Shown here: in pieces, positions 35,349 to 43,563 of the stretch
How the letters are laid out: every line of letters begins with the position of its first letter
Position numbering within the stretch: the stretch's first letter is position 1
DNA from: Planctomycetota bacterium
GTDB taxonomy: Bacteria; Planctomycetota; UBA1135; GCA-002686595
Length of the DNA: 64,000 nt
Direction of reading: 5' to 3'
Assembly (NCBI GenBank): GCA_029259595.1
Contig: JAJDEW010000004.1
Location: 186,001-250,000, forward strand
Translations under genes and position numbers: made by a program
Notes under the pieces: model-generated
Databases searched by the model: none
What the model saw: only the letters and a program-made list of their open reading frames with translations
What the model was told of the DNA's origin: nothing

Positions 35349-35535
35349 AGAACGCGCTCCAGGGCGTTCCACAAGACGATTGGTGGTCCACAGGCGTCCC
35401 GTTCGCGGGATTCGGCCCGTGATGACGGCGCGGCCGGGGAAATCTCTTCGGCGCCAGAGGTCTGGATCCGAGAGGCAGAGCTGTGACTTTGCTGTTCTTC
35501 CTCCACCAGTGCCGACCCCATGGAAGGTCCACGTC

Positions 35536-36252
35536 ATGAGCCTCCTGACGTCCGAACTCACTCTCGCCTCGCCTGGCCTGCTGCAGGGCTCGCACCTTTT
35601 GGTCGTCGACGACGACCCCGGCATCGCCAATCTCATTTCGACCGTCCTCGATCGTGAGGGGGTGCGCGCGACCTTTGCTTCCAGCGCGGAACAGGCCCAG
35701 GAGATGCTCGCTTCTCCCGGCTGCAAGGACGTCGCCGCCATCCTCCTGGACGTGAACCTGTCCGGACGCAAGACGGGCTGGGACTTGCTCGAGGAGCTGC
35801 GCCGCTCCGGGGACGAGACCCCGGTCCTGTTCATCAGCGCCTTCCACACGCTGGAGGAGCGCTGCCGTGGCTTCGAACTGGGCGCCGATGACTACATCGC
35901 CAAGCCCTTCCACATGAGCGAGATGATCGCCCGCATCACCGCCGTTCTGCGCCGGTCGCGCTCGCTCCCCATCCTCGAACGCGGCCCGCTGCGACTCGAC
36001 TTGATCCGGCGCACCGTGACCCTCGACGGCCGCGAAGTCCTGCTCTCGCAACGCGAGTTCGAGCTCCTGCGCGTCCTGATGTCGAGCGAGGAGGAGGTTC
36101 TGTCCCGACAGGATATCCTTTCGGAGATCTGGGGCTTGAACAGCCCGGTCACGACGAACGTGGTCGAAGTCCAGATCGGCCGGCTGCGCAAGAAGATCGG
36201 AGCCTCGCGGATCCAGACCGTCGTCGGCCAGGGCTACCGCCTGCAGGCCTGA
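35536..36252 (+). CDS. OmpR-family response regulator
   Basis: A 238-residue regulator. The receiver domain (about residues 22-145) has LLVVDDDPGI (acidic pocket), the phospho-acceptor Asp in ILLDVNLSGR, the Thr/Ser switch FISAFH and the Lys in YIAKPFH. A winged-helix DNA-binding domain follows (about 148-238; LSQREFELLRVLMSS, VVEVQIGRLRKKIG, TVVGQGYRLQ). No histidine kinase gene adjoins it, so it is an orphan. Start at the ATG at 35536, preceded by ggaagg; an ATG at 35422 is in frame but gives a basic extension of no family character. Confidence 0.92.
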   Translation: MSLLTSELTLASPGLLQGSHLLVVDDDPGIANLISTVLDREGVRATFASSAEQAQEMLASPGCKDVAAILLDVNLSGRKTGWDLLEELRRSGDETPVLFISAFHTLEERCRGFELGADDYIAKPFHMSEMIARITAVLRRSRSLPILERGPLRLDLIRRTVTLDGREVLLSQREFELLRVLMSSEEEVLSRQDILSEIWGLNSPVTTNVVEVQIGRLRKKIGASRIQTVVGQGYRLQA

Positions 36253-36276
36253 GGTCGTCCGCCCTGCTGCCCTGCC

Positions 36277-36301
36277 CCGTGGCTCGCCGAGCGGGCCACG
36301 G
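36277..36301 (+). terminator. hairpin after the response-regulator gene
   Basis: CCGTGGC and GCCACGG pair as a 7-bp stem, extended inside by CGC/GCG after one mismatch, 24 bp after the stop codon. No T-tract. Confidence 0.5.
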
Positions 36302-36332
36302 AACGGAGCGGGTTGCGCGCTCCGCCCCGGTC

Positions 36333-36403
36333 CCGGCAATCCGATCGAACCGTGCTTCCGACGCGTGTCAGCGCGCCGGATGACGTCATGATCGGGCTGC
36401 TAG
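36333..36403. repeat. foldback repeat, copy B, short (about 71 bp)
   Basis: The right arm (CAGCGCGCCGGATGACG...GGGCTGCTAG) closely matches that of copy A, and the left part (CCGATCGAACCGTGCTTCCG) matches the left arm of A weakly at its outer end and well from GTGCTTC inward. The central about 100 bp of copy A are missing, so the two arms adjoin directly. Confidence 0.55.
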
Positions 36404-36490
36404 CCCCCGCCCGCCCGCGAGGCGGGGGAAGGACGGCGGAACGCAGGCGAGGGTGCGCTCGACGGAGCGAACCTCGGAACCGGCTCGCCC

Positions 36491-39352
36491 TCAGGGACGC
36501 CGTTGCGGCGAGCGCACCGGACGACCGCCGGGGGTCGAAAGGCCGGTCGGGTCGTTCGGATCGTTGCCCGCGTCGAGTTCGTCGCGGTCCAGGCGGCCGT
36601 CGCGGTCCCGGTCGATGCCGATCCGCTGCTGTGTCCCGAACGGGACCAGCGTGAAGGTGAGCTCGGCTCCCGCAGCCGCGGAGGCCTTCAGGGCGGCCGC
36701 TGTGACGGTCTGTGCCGCCCGGTCGGACTGGAAGGTGTTCGCGCCCACGTAGGCGTAGCCGCGCGCCAGGCCGGCCTGGCGGCCCTTCACGACCAGGCCC
36801 ACGTCGCCTGTGTCCGCCAGGGCGACCATCGCGTCCACCAGGGCCAGATCTGGTGCCGGGGGGCTGGCCGCCGCCAGCGTCACCTGACGACCGACGCTCG
36901 CGTGGGTGTCCTGGCCGAGCGGCCCCAACGCTTCGAGCGGATCGGTCAGGCTACCGGTGGGCAGGTCGGAACCGGAGAAGGACAGCATGAAGGCCACGAG
37001 ATCCGCGACGTCCTGGTCGCTCGACAGCGTGAAGATCGGCTCCGAGACGAAGCGGGCGATCGAATCGACGCTGCCGTCATGGAGGAAGCCGAAGCCTCCC
37101 ACGTTCGAAGTCTGCGTCAGCTCGAGTCCGACCTTCTCGTAGAGGTTGCGCAGCTGCGGGATCTTCATCGTGACGTTGGTCGTCCCGTCGACGGAGACCA
37201 AGGCGTGGTGCTTCTCTCCGTTCGGTCCGTCGGGGAACTCTGCGAAGGGCTGGAACGGGCCTTGGAACGTGTAGTTCGTCCCGATCCCGGTCGGCAACGT
37301 GTGACAGGTCGCGCACGCGAGCGCGTTGTTGTCGAGCAGGGACGGCGGACGGTAGATGCTCAAACCTCGCACGGCGTCGCCATTCGCCAACGGCACCCCG
37401 GCCGGTCCGAAGTTGCCCGTCGTGAAGTGCCCGGGCAGCGCCAGATCGTCCGAAAGGGTGTTGTCGAAGTTGCGGAACGGGTTCGGCGGGAAGTAGAGGG
37501 TTGCCAGGAAGTCTTCGAAGGCCTGCATCTCGGCGCCCGTGAGCTGGGAGTCGTCTCCCAGAAGACTCTCGAAGGCGCCGTTGAACTCCTCGATGCCGTC
37601 GCGGTCCCCGCGCCAGTGGTGCGGCTCCTTGCCGATGATGTCCTGCAACGTCTGCGTCGTCATCGGCCCCTTCATCGGGTGGAAGTTCTGAAAGCCCGTG
37701 TTCAGGCCGGGGAAGTTTCCGCCCAGGTTCTGCCCCGCGATGCCGTTCATCGAACCGGACGGATCACCGAGATCCCAGGCCAACCGATCCATCCGCGCAT
37801 CCACGTGGCAGGACCCACAGGACACATGGCCGAGGCCGGAGGTCGCGTGCGTGTCGTACAGGAATTCGCGCCCGCGTCGGATATCCCGCGGGGTCGGGTC
37901 GAAGAAGCCGCTCCGGTGAATCTCGAGCTCGGTGGCGGTGTCGATCGTCGAGATCGAACCGTCGAACTTGTTCAGCACGTACACACGATCGCGCGCCTCG
38001 TCGACGACGACCCCCGTGGGCCCGCGACCGACCTCGATCGAGGGCGCCAGGCCTCCTCGGCCTCCGGTCGCATCGAGCACGATGACGTTGTTGGAGCCCA
38101 TCCCCGACACGTAGGCGGTCGAGCCCGAGGCATTCCAGGCGATCCCGCGCGGGTCTCCGAGCGCCTGGTCGCGCACGCTTTGCGCCACGGACGGAGTCGA
38201 GTAGTCGAGCTGGGGGTTCATGTCCACGAGCGCGACCGTGCTCGGCGTCGCGGGAACCGAGGCATCGACGCGCGCCAAGATGACCCGCAGGAAACGGCCA
38301 TTGAGAACCGGCTCGTAGCGGATCTCGTTCGTGGAGTCGGTCCCCACGACCGTGACTTCTCCGCTGGCCGGGTTCACCGCCAACGCCATGTTGATGTTCA
38401 TCAAGTGGTCGGCGTAGCTGACCGCCAGAGTGTTGGCGTCGAGAAGCGCGACGTCGTGGTCGCTGAGCCCCCAGCCCACCGGGCGCCCGGACTCGGCCGC
38501 ATCCGCCCCCGAAACGAGCGCCGTCCAGTCCCCGCCGTTGTCGTCCATCCACAGGCCGAGGCCTGTGCGCTTCACGATCATGGACACGCCCGGAGGCGCA
38601 CCGAGCGCGGGGTTGATCGGCGGATCGAAGGCCGCCCCGTCGTTCGGCGGAGGATTGACGCCGCCGTAGGGTCCCGACGGAAGATCCACCACGTTCGGCG
38701 GGAAGCTTCCGCCCGGCATGTCGAGTCCTCCCCCCAGCACGGTCGAATCGTTCCCGGACTCGAAGATCGCGACGTAGACCGTGTCGCCATCGACCGCCAT
38801 CGCGCGCGGATCCTCTCCGGCCAGCGCGATGCGGATCGGCGGCGTCCCGAGCGAAGCCGGATCGAAGACCAGCACGGTGTTCGCCTGCGAGCACGAAACG
38901 AAGGCCCGTTGCGGACTCCCCGCGAAGACGACATCGGCCGGCTCGTCGTCCGTCGAAAGAGTCGCCACCACGTTGGCCGTCGTGAGATCGACGATGCTGA
39001 CGCTGTCGGAGACGTGATTCACGACCCAGACTTCGGTGTTGGTCCGCGCGCGAACGGAAACCGGATCCAAGCCGACCGGGACCGAGCCCGCCAGACTCGG
39101 CAGGCTCCCGCCCAGGAAGAAGACCTCGAGCCGGTTGTCCGCCGTGTTCACCGCCAGGAGCAGGAGCCCGTTCGGCGTCAGGGCCAAGGGGGAGACGTGC
39201 GGCGTCTCCCAGTTGACGAAGGCATCCTCCAGCGTCCGGTCCGCCGGATCCGCGGCCTGCGCATCGCCGCCCAGGGCTCGCGTCGAGACGGTCTGAGCGG
39301 ACAGCGAGCCAGCCAAGAGCAGAAGGGAAACCGGAAGCGGACGGATGGACAT
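36491..39352 (-). CDS. secreted YVTN beta-propeller / di-haem cytochrome c fusion
   Basis: A 953-residue exported protein with a signal peptide (IRPLPVSLLLLAGSLSAQ). Residues about 30-480 form a YVTN-type beta-propeller (VNHVSDSVSIVDLTTANVVA; STAYVSGMGSNNVIVLDATGG; VYVLNKFDGSISTIDTATE). The C-terminal half is cytochrome-c-peroxidase-like with two haem-binding CxxCH motifs, CGSCH (about residue 510) and CATCH (about 680). The end carries an EF-hand or type 3 repeat-like segment (DRDRDGRLDRDELDAG). Probably a periplasmic or cell-surface electron-transfer oxidase. The start ATG is at 39352; upstream in-frame sequence is Arg/Pro-rich. It is a single-gene unit with its promoter in the divergent region to the right. 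Confidence 0.86.
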   Translation of the reverse strand: MSIRPLPVSLLLLAGSLSAQTVSTRALGGDAQAADPADRTLEDAFVNWETPHVSPLALTPNGLLLLAVNTADNRLEVFFLGGSLPSLAGSVPVGLDPVSVRARTNTEVWVVNHVSDSVSIVDLTTANVVATLSTDDEPADVVFAGSPQRAFVSCSQANTVLVFDPASLGTPPIRIALAGEDPRAMAVDGDTVYVAIFESGNDSTVLGGGLDMPGGSFPPNVVDLPSGPYGGVNPPPNDGAAFDPPINPALGAPPGVSMIVKRTGLGLWMDDNGGDWTALVSGADAAESGRPVGWGLSDHDVALLDANTLAVSYADHLMNINMALAVNPASGEVTVVGTDSTNEIRYEPVLNGRFLRVILARVDASVPATPSTVALVDMNPQLDYSTPSVAQSVRDQALGDPRGIAWNASGSTAYVSGMGSNNVIVLDATGGRGGLAPSIEVGRGPTGVVVDEARDRVYVLNKFDGSISTIDTATELEIHRSGFFDPTPRDIRRGREFLYDTHATSGLGHVSCGSCHVDARMDRLAWDLGDPSGSMNGIAGQNLGGNFPGLNTGFQNFHPMKGPMTTQTLQDIIGKEPHHWRGDRDGIEEFNGAFESLLGDDSQLTGAEMQAFEDFLATLYFPPNPFRNFDNTLSDDLALPGHFTTGNFGPAGVPLANGDAVRGLSIYRPPSLLDNNALACATCHTLPTGIGTNYTFQGPFQPFAEFPDGPNGEKHHALVSVDGTTNVTMKIPQLRNLYEKVGLELTQTSNVGGFGFLHDGSVDSIARFVSEPIFTLSSDQDVADLVAFMLSFSGSDLPTGSLTDPLEALGPLGQDTHASVGRQVTLAAASPPAPDLALVDAMVALADTGDVGLVVKGRQAGLARGYAYVGANTFQSDRAAQTVTAAALKASAAAGAELTFTLVPFGTQQRIGIDRDRDGRLDRDELDAGNDPNDPTGLSTPGGRPVRSPQRRP

Positions 39353-39891
39353 GGAGTGAGCCTCGTTCGGGGGAGAGCGGCGGCCAGGGGCGGGCGGCCG
39401 CGCGACGGCAGGGCGATCATACCGCGTGATGAGCCGGGCGCGCACCGGGCTGGCCGCGACGGCGCCTACGACCCGAATCTCCGAACAAAATCACGGATTC
39501 AGTCATCTGAAACGGGCTCAGCTGCCACTAGAGGGGGTAGGCCCGAGGAGAGAGCCGAGGGAAGGCCGGGTGGTCCGCAAGGCGGGCGCGCGTTCGCATT
39601 CAGCGCCCGTTGCTGCGCCCACCGGCAAGCCCTCCTGAAAAAGAGGTCCGAGGCCGCTGCCCTCCGCGCGACCTCGGGCCGGGGTCGCGGGAGTCGGCCC
39701 GTTGCGGTCGCCCCCGGGCCGGGGTCGCTGCGCCCCGAGCGGGGCGTCCTCCAACCGACGAGCCGCGGTGGATCCGGGCGGAGGAGCCTTGGTGCTTGGC
39801 GCGGCGGCGGCGGGGATCGGCGCCGAGGCGCGGGGCCGCCTGCGCGTACACTGGCCCCTCGCCCGAACGCCGCAGCCCCACCCCCTCTCCC
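39353..39891. other. 539-bp gene-free divergent promoter region
   Basis: Lies between the divergent cytochrome-fusion gene and the exported beta-rich protein gene. An AT-richer patch (about 39480-39520, aaaatcacggattcagtcatctg) is the only break in otherwise GC-rich DNA and the likely promoter area. I see no small gene, repeat or clear hairpin. Confidence 0.45.
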
Positions 39892-40869
39892 ATGCAGCTC
39901 TGGCTCCGACGCGCCGCGGTCCGGCCCCTCGGCCTCCTCGTCGCCCTCCCTCTGGCCGCCCAGACCCCCTTCCCCGCCGACCGGACGACGGACCTGCGCG
40001 AGGACGGTGCCACCTACACCGTCGAGGGTCGCGTCAAGATCCCGCGCAACGTCTCGATCACGGCCCTGCGGCAGATGACCGTGCGCGGCAACGGGACCGA
40101 CTCCGTGCTCGAGCTCTCCGGGGCGCTCAAGCTCAAGGCCGCGACCGGCGGGAAGATCAAGCTGATCGACGTCTGGCTCGAGCTGACGCCCGACTGCAAG
40201 GAGCTCGTCCTGTCGCACGTCCAGTTCTTTGGCCGGGGAGGCATCCGACCGGCTCCCGACGGGCCCGCCGACACCAAGATCTTCATGGAGTACACGGACT
40301 TCCTCGAGCGCGCCACGCTCACGCTCGAGATGACGGGTGGCGAGCTCGACATCCAGTCCTCGCGGATGACCACGACCGCGACGATCCGAGGCATCCCCCG
40401 CTCGGAAAAGTCCAACAGCAAGCTCGACGTCATGATCCTGGGCTGCACGGGTCGCGAACAGGGGCTGCTCGACGGCCTCGTCATCGAGTCGGCCAAGTCC
40501 GTCCTGGTCCGCAACTGCGACATCGCCGGGAGCGAGAGCCGTTTCGTCGACAACGAGAAGCTGGACTTCGACGGCAACAACGCCCGCTGTCGCGCGCTCG
40601 AGTTTCGCCAAACGACCTTCGGCGGCTTCAAGCGCACGAAGGTCCACAACACCGACTTCACGACCCCGCGCGTCCTGTTCCATGCGCCCACGGACGGAGA
40701 CAAGGCCGAGCGCTTGAAGCTCGACCACTGCTACTTCGACGGCATGGAGGATCCGGCGACCATCAAGGAACGCCTGATCGAGGACGCCGAACGCGACCCT
40801 GAGAACGGCGTCTTGATCCAGTTCTCGCGGATCAGTCCGACGCCCCTGGGGCTCGCGCGTCCCGGCTAG
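39892..40869 (+). CDS. exported protein, probably beta-helical, unknown function
   Basis: A 325-residue protein with a signal peptide (RRAAVRPLGLLVALPLAAQ). The mature part alternates short strands with turns (LEMTGGELDIQSSRMTTTAT; LVIESAKSVLVRNCDIAGSESRF; LDFDGNNARCRALEFRQTTF; LKLDHCYFDGMEDP), the pattern of a right-handed parallel beta-helix such as pectate-lyase-like folds. No catalytic residues can be assigned. Start at the ATG at 39892; a longer open frame exists but is Pro/Arg-rich. It converges on the oxidoreductase gene with its stop only 6 bp from the other stop. Confidence 0.72.
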   Translation: MQLWLRRAAVRPLGLLVALPLAAQTPFPADRTTDLREDGATYTVEGRVKIPRNVSITALRQMTVRGNGTDSVLELSGALKLKAATGGKIKLIDVWLELTPDCKELVLSHVQFFGRGGIRPAPDGPADTKIFMEYTDFLERATLTLEMTGGELDIQSSRMTTTATIRGIPRSEKSNSKLDVMILGCTGREQGLLDGLVIESAKSVLVRNCDIAGSESRFVDNEKLDFDGNNARCRALEFRQTTFGGFKRTKVHNTDFTTPRVLFHAPTDGDKAERLKLDHCYFDGMEDPATIKERLIEDAERDPENGVLIQFSRISPTPLGLARPG

Positions 40870-40872
40870 CAG

Positions 40873-40897
40873 CGGTCACACGAACTTCGTGTGACCG
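40873..40897. terminator. perfect hairpin between convergent genes
   Basis: CGGTCACACG-aactt-CGTGTGACCG: a perfect 10-bp stem, 5-nt loop. It lies immediately after the stop codon of the plus-strand exported-protein gene and covers the last codons and stop of the minus-strand oxidoreductase. It should act in both directions; no T-tract. Confidence 0.6.
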
Positions 40898-42180
40898 GGC
40901 ACCGACACCTCGCGGAAGTCGAGCTCCTCGAAGCCATAGGCGTCGGGGCCGAGCCGGTCTTGCGAAGCCTGGATCTCGTCCCACGTGATCGTGCGACCGG
41001 TGTAGGCCGCCTGGCGCGCCATGATCGCCATCAGCGTGCTCTGGCTCATCCACTCGCCGTCGTTGAGCGGCGCACCGGCCCGGATCGAGGCGAAGAGCTC
41101 GTCGTGTTCGACCTGGTACATGTTGGCCGGCTCGCCCTCGAAGGCCCACGTCTCCTGGCCCGGGATGTGGATGCGGTTGTGCTCGGCGCGGCCCTTCGTT
41201 CCCCAGATCCAATCGCTGTTGTCGTTCGTGCAGTTGGCGATCTGGCGACACATGTGGAACGCCTTGGCGCCCCCGTCGTAGTCATAGGTCACGCCGAAGT
41301 GATCGTAGATGTTGCCGCTCTCCGCCCCCGAGCGCGCCTGACGCCCTCCGATCGCGGTGCACGAGCGCGGCGCGCGATCGCCGAAGGCCCAGGCCATCTT
41401 GTCGATGCTGTGCACGGCCTGCTCGACCATGTGATCGCCCGACAGCCACAAGAAGTGCTGCCAGTTCCGCAGCTGCCATTCCATGTCGGACCAGGCCTCT
41501 TGACGCGGATGCGTCCCCAACGGTCCGGTGTTGTAAGTGCTGTAGACGCTCTGGATCTCCCCCAGGTCTCCACCGAGCACTCGGCCGTAGACGGCGCGGT
41601 GCGGGGGGTTGTAGCGCCAGCAGAAGCCCGAGACCAGCGCCAGGCCGGCCTCCTTCGCCGCGCGCGCTGAAGCGAGCACCGAGCGCACGCCGGCCGGATC
41701 GACCGCGACCGGCTTCTCGCAGAAGACGTGCTTGCCCGCCGCCACGGCCGCCGCGAGGTGCGCCGGACGAAAGTGGGGAGGCGTCGTCAGGATGACGACG
41801 TCGATGTCCGTCGCCAGGACCTTGTCGAGCGCGTCGAAGCCCGTGAAGCGCTGCTCCTCGGGTACCGCGAGCCGCGCCACTCCGGTCTCTCCGTGCTCGG
41901 CTAGGAGCGCGTTCCCGAGGTTCGTGTGCGAGCTCTCGAGGCGATCCGCGAAGACGTCCCCCATCGCGGTCAGGACGACCGTGCCACCCTCCGCGTTCAG
42001 CGCGTTCAACGCGGCCCCCGAACCTCGTCCTCCACAGCCCACGAGACCGACCCGCAGGACGTCGGGGTCGTCCGCTCGCGGCGCACCGAGCGCGCGGGCC
42101 TGAACGAGCGGAGCGCCCACGGCCAAGGCCGCGGAACCACGGAGAAAATTGCGGCGGTCGACGGGCGGTGTGGGACGCAT
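40876..42180 (-). CDS. Gfo/Idh/MocA-family oxidoreductase with Tat signal
   Basis: A 434-residue protein. The N-terminus has a twin-arginine signal (DRRNFLRGSAALAVGA), so it is exported folded with its cofactor. The Rossmann domain begins RVGLVGCGGRGSGAALNAL; the family signature CEKPVAVD (Lys-Pro) follows, then the C-terminal alpha/beta domain (HMVEQAVHSIDKMAWAFGD, GRAEHNRIHIPGQETWAF). Planctomycetota encode many Tat-exported members, often acting on carbohydrates such as inositols or glycosides; the substrate is unknown. The ATG at 42180 is preceded by GC-rich DNA that is open in frame but not coding. It lies divergent from the double-thioredoxin gene (203-bp spacer). Confidence 0.92.
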   Translation of the reverse strand: MRPTPPVDRRNFLRGSAALAVGAPLVQARALGAPRADDPDVLRVGLVGCGGRGSGAALNALNAEGGTVVLTAMGDVFADRLESSHTNLGNALLAEHGETGVARLAVPEEQRFTGFDALDKVLATDIDVVILTTPPHFRPAHLAAAVAAGKHVFCEKPVAVDPAGVRSVLASARAAKEAGLALVSGFCWRYNPPHRAVYGRVLGGDLGEIQSVYSTYNTGPLGTHPRQEAWSDMEWQLRNWQHFLWLSGDHMVEQAVHSIDKMAWAFGDRAPRSCTAIGGRQARSGAESGNIYDHFGVTYDYDGGAKAFHMCRQIANCTNDNSDWIWGTKGRAEHNRIHIPGQETWAFEGEPANMYQVEHDELFASIRAGAPLNDGEWMSQSTLMAIMARQAAYTGRTITWDEIQASQDRLGPDAYGFEELDFREVSVPGHTKFV

Positions 42181-42383
42181 GGAAATCGCTTCGAGAGGAG
42201 GAAGAAGGAGCCGGAGCCAGGGATCGAGACGGGAACGCGTTCCACGGCGCCGGCGGGCGAAGCGGCAATATACCTCGTTCCTACCGAGTGCCGGGCCACG
42301 GATGGACGACGTTTTCCCACAATGGAACGTCGCAGAATCCTCTGCACTGCGAACGGGCTCGAAGACCCGCCACACACCGATCC

Positions 42384-43547
42384 ATGAAGCTCCTCCCCTC
42401 GCTCTCCCTCGCTCTCGGCGTTGTCCTCGTCCTCCGTGGGACGGCCTTCGCCATCGACGCCTCACCGACGACCGAGCCGCTTCCGAGCGCGACGTCGCCG
42501 GCTGCCGAGGATCCCCCCTCCTGGCGCGACCGCTCCCGGCCGGAGCTGCGCAAGACATGGGACGCCCTGGAAGGCCGGCCGGCCCCCGCGCTCGACGGCC
42601 TGTCCGGCTGGTTGCAGAGCCCCGGCGAGAGCTGGGACGAGCTGCGCGGCAAGCTGGTCCTGATCGACTACTGGGCCACGTGGTGTCCGCCGTGTGTGCG
42701 CGGCATCGGCCACCTCTCCAACCTGCAGAAGAAGCACGCGAAGGACGGCCTCGTGGTGCTCGGTGTGCACTCGGCGCGGGGCTTCGCGAGCATGGAAGCC
42801 TTCGTCAAGCAGAACAAACTCGCCTACGCCTTCGCGGCCGACAAGAAACAGGCGCTGTCCCGCAGCCTCGGCGTCCGGTACCTGCCGTCGTACTTCGTCG
42901 TCGGTCGCGACGGCAACATGCGGATCGCGGGCGCCAATCGTGGCGAGCTCGACGCGATCATCGAAGCGCTCCTGAAGGAGCCGGGCCCCAAGAGTGAGGC
43001 GGGTGCGGTCGTTTCAGCGAGCCCTTCCGAGCCCACCGGTTGGCCCGAGATCGTCGAGAAGAACGTCTACGCCGAACAGGACCTGCGAGGCAAGCCGGCA
43101 CCCGCGCTCGCCTTCGGAACGTGGCTCACCAAAGAACCCCAGCGCGAGGGCAAGGTGGTTCTGATCGACTTCTGGGCCACCTGGTGCGCGCCGTGCAAGC
43201 GGGGCATGCCGAAGCTTCAGACCTTCCACAAGACGTTCGGTGACGATCTCGTCGTCGTCGGCCTCGGCAATCAGAAGTCCGAGACGATTCTCGCCTGGCT
43301 CGACGGCCAGGGGTTCACCTATCCCCAGGCTACGGACCCGACCGCGAGTCTCATGTCGAAGGTCGGCGTCCGCGGCATCCCGCATGCCCTCGTCCTGAGT
43401 TCGGACGGCGTCGTTCGCTGGCAAGGCTTGCCCGACGACGCGAAAGATCCGCTGGACGAAGCGCTCCTGCGTCGGATCATCGCGAACGACCCTGGCGTGG
43501 CCGCCCGCCGCGCGCGCGAACAAGAGGCTCGACGTACCGAGCGCTGA
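42384..43547 (+). CDS. exported protein with two TlpA-like thioredoxin domains
   Basis: A 387-residue protein with a signal peptide (LPSLSLALGVVLVLRGTAFA). Two thioredoxin domains in tandem: the first (about residues 80-205) has WATWCPPC, the second (about 235-375) has WATWCAPC; both keep the cis-Pro loop (YLPSYFVVG and GIPHALVLS). TlpA/ResA-type proteins reduce periplasmic disulfides, for example in cytochrome c maturation. The two halves are clearly similar, suggesting an internal duplication. A related redox fusion (VKOR-DsbA) is encoded about 8 kb upstream. The C-terminus is Arg/Glu-rich. It converges on the membrane transferase gene with a hairpin across both stops. Confidence 0.88.
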   Translation: MKLLPSLSLALGVVLVLRGTAFAIDASPTTEPLPSATSPAAEDPPSWRDRSRPELRKTWDALEGRPAPALDGLSGWLQSPGESWDELRGKLVLIDYWATWCPPCVRGIGHLSNLQKKHAKDGLVVLGVHSARGFASMEAFVKQNKLAYAFAADKKQALSRSLGVRYLPSYFVVGRDGNMRIAGANRGELDAIIEALLKEPGPKSEAGAVVSASPSEPTGWPEIVEKNVYAEQDLRGKPAPALAFGTWLTKEPQREGKVVLIDFWATWCAPCKRGMPKLQTFHKTFGDDLVVVGLGNQKSETILAWLDGQGFTYPQATDPTASLMSKVGVRGIPHALVLSSDGVVRWQGLPDDAKDPLDEALLRRIIANDPGVAARRAREQEARRTER

Positions 43548-43563
43548 ACCCCGCGCTCAGCGC
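43541..43563. terminator. hairpin spanning both stop codons of a convergent pair
   Basis: GCGCTGA and TCAGCGC pair perfectly (7 bp) around a 9-nt loop. The left arm contains the TGA of the thioredoxin gene and the right arm contains the stop of the minus-strand gene. Likely a bidirectional terminator. Confidence 0.5.

Noticed and set aside
36503..40078. An 1191-residue plus-strand open frame over the cytochrome fusion
   Set aside because: Shadow frame: antisense to CxxCH and YVTN motifs, and the sequence is Arg/Val/Asp-rich with no signal peptide.
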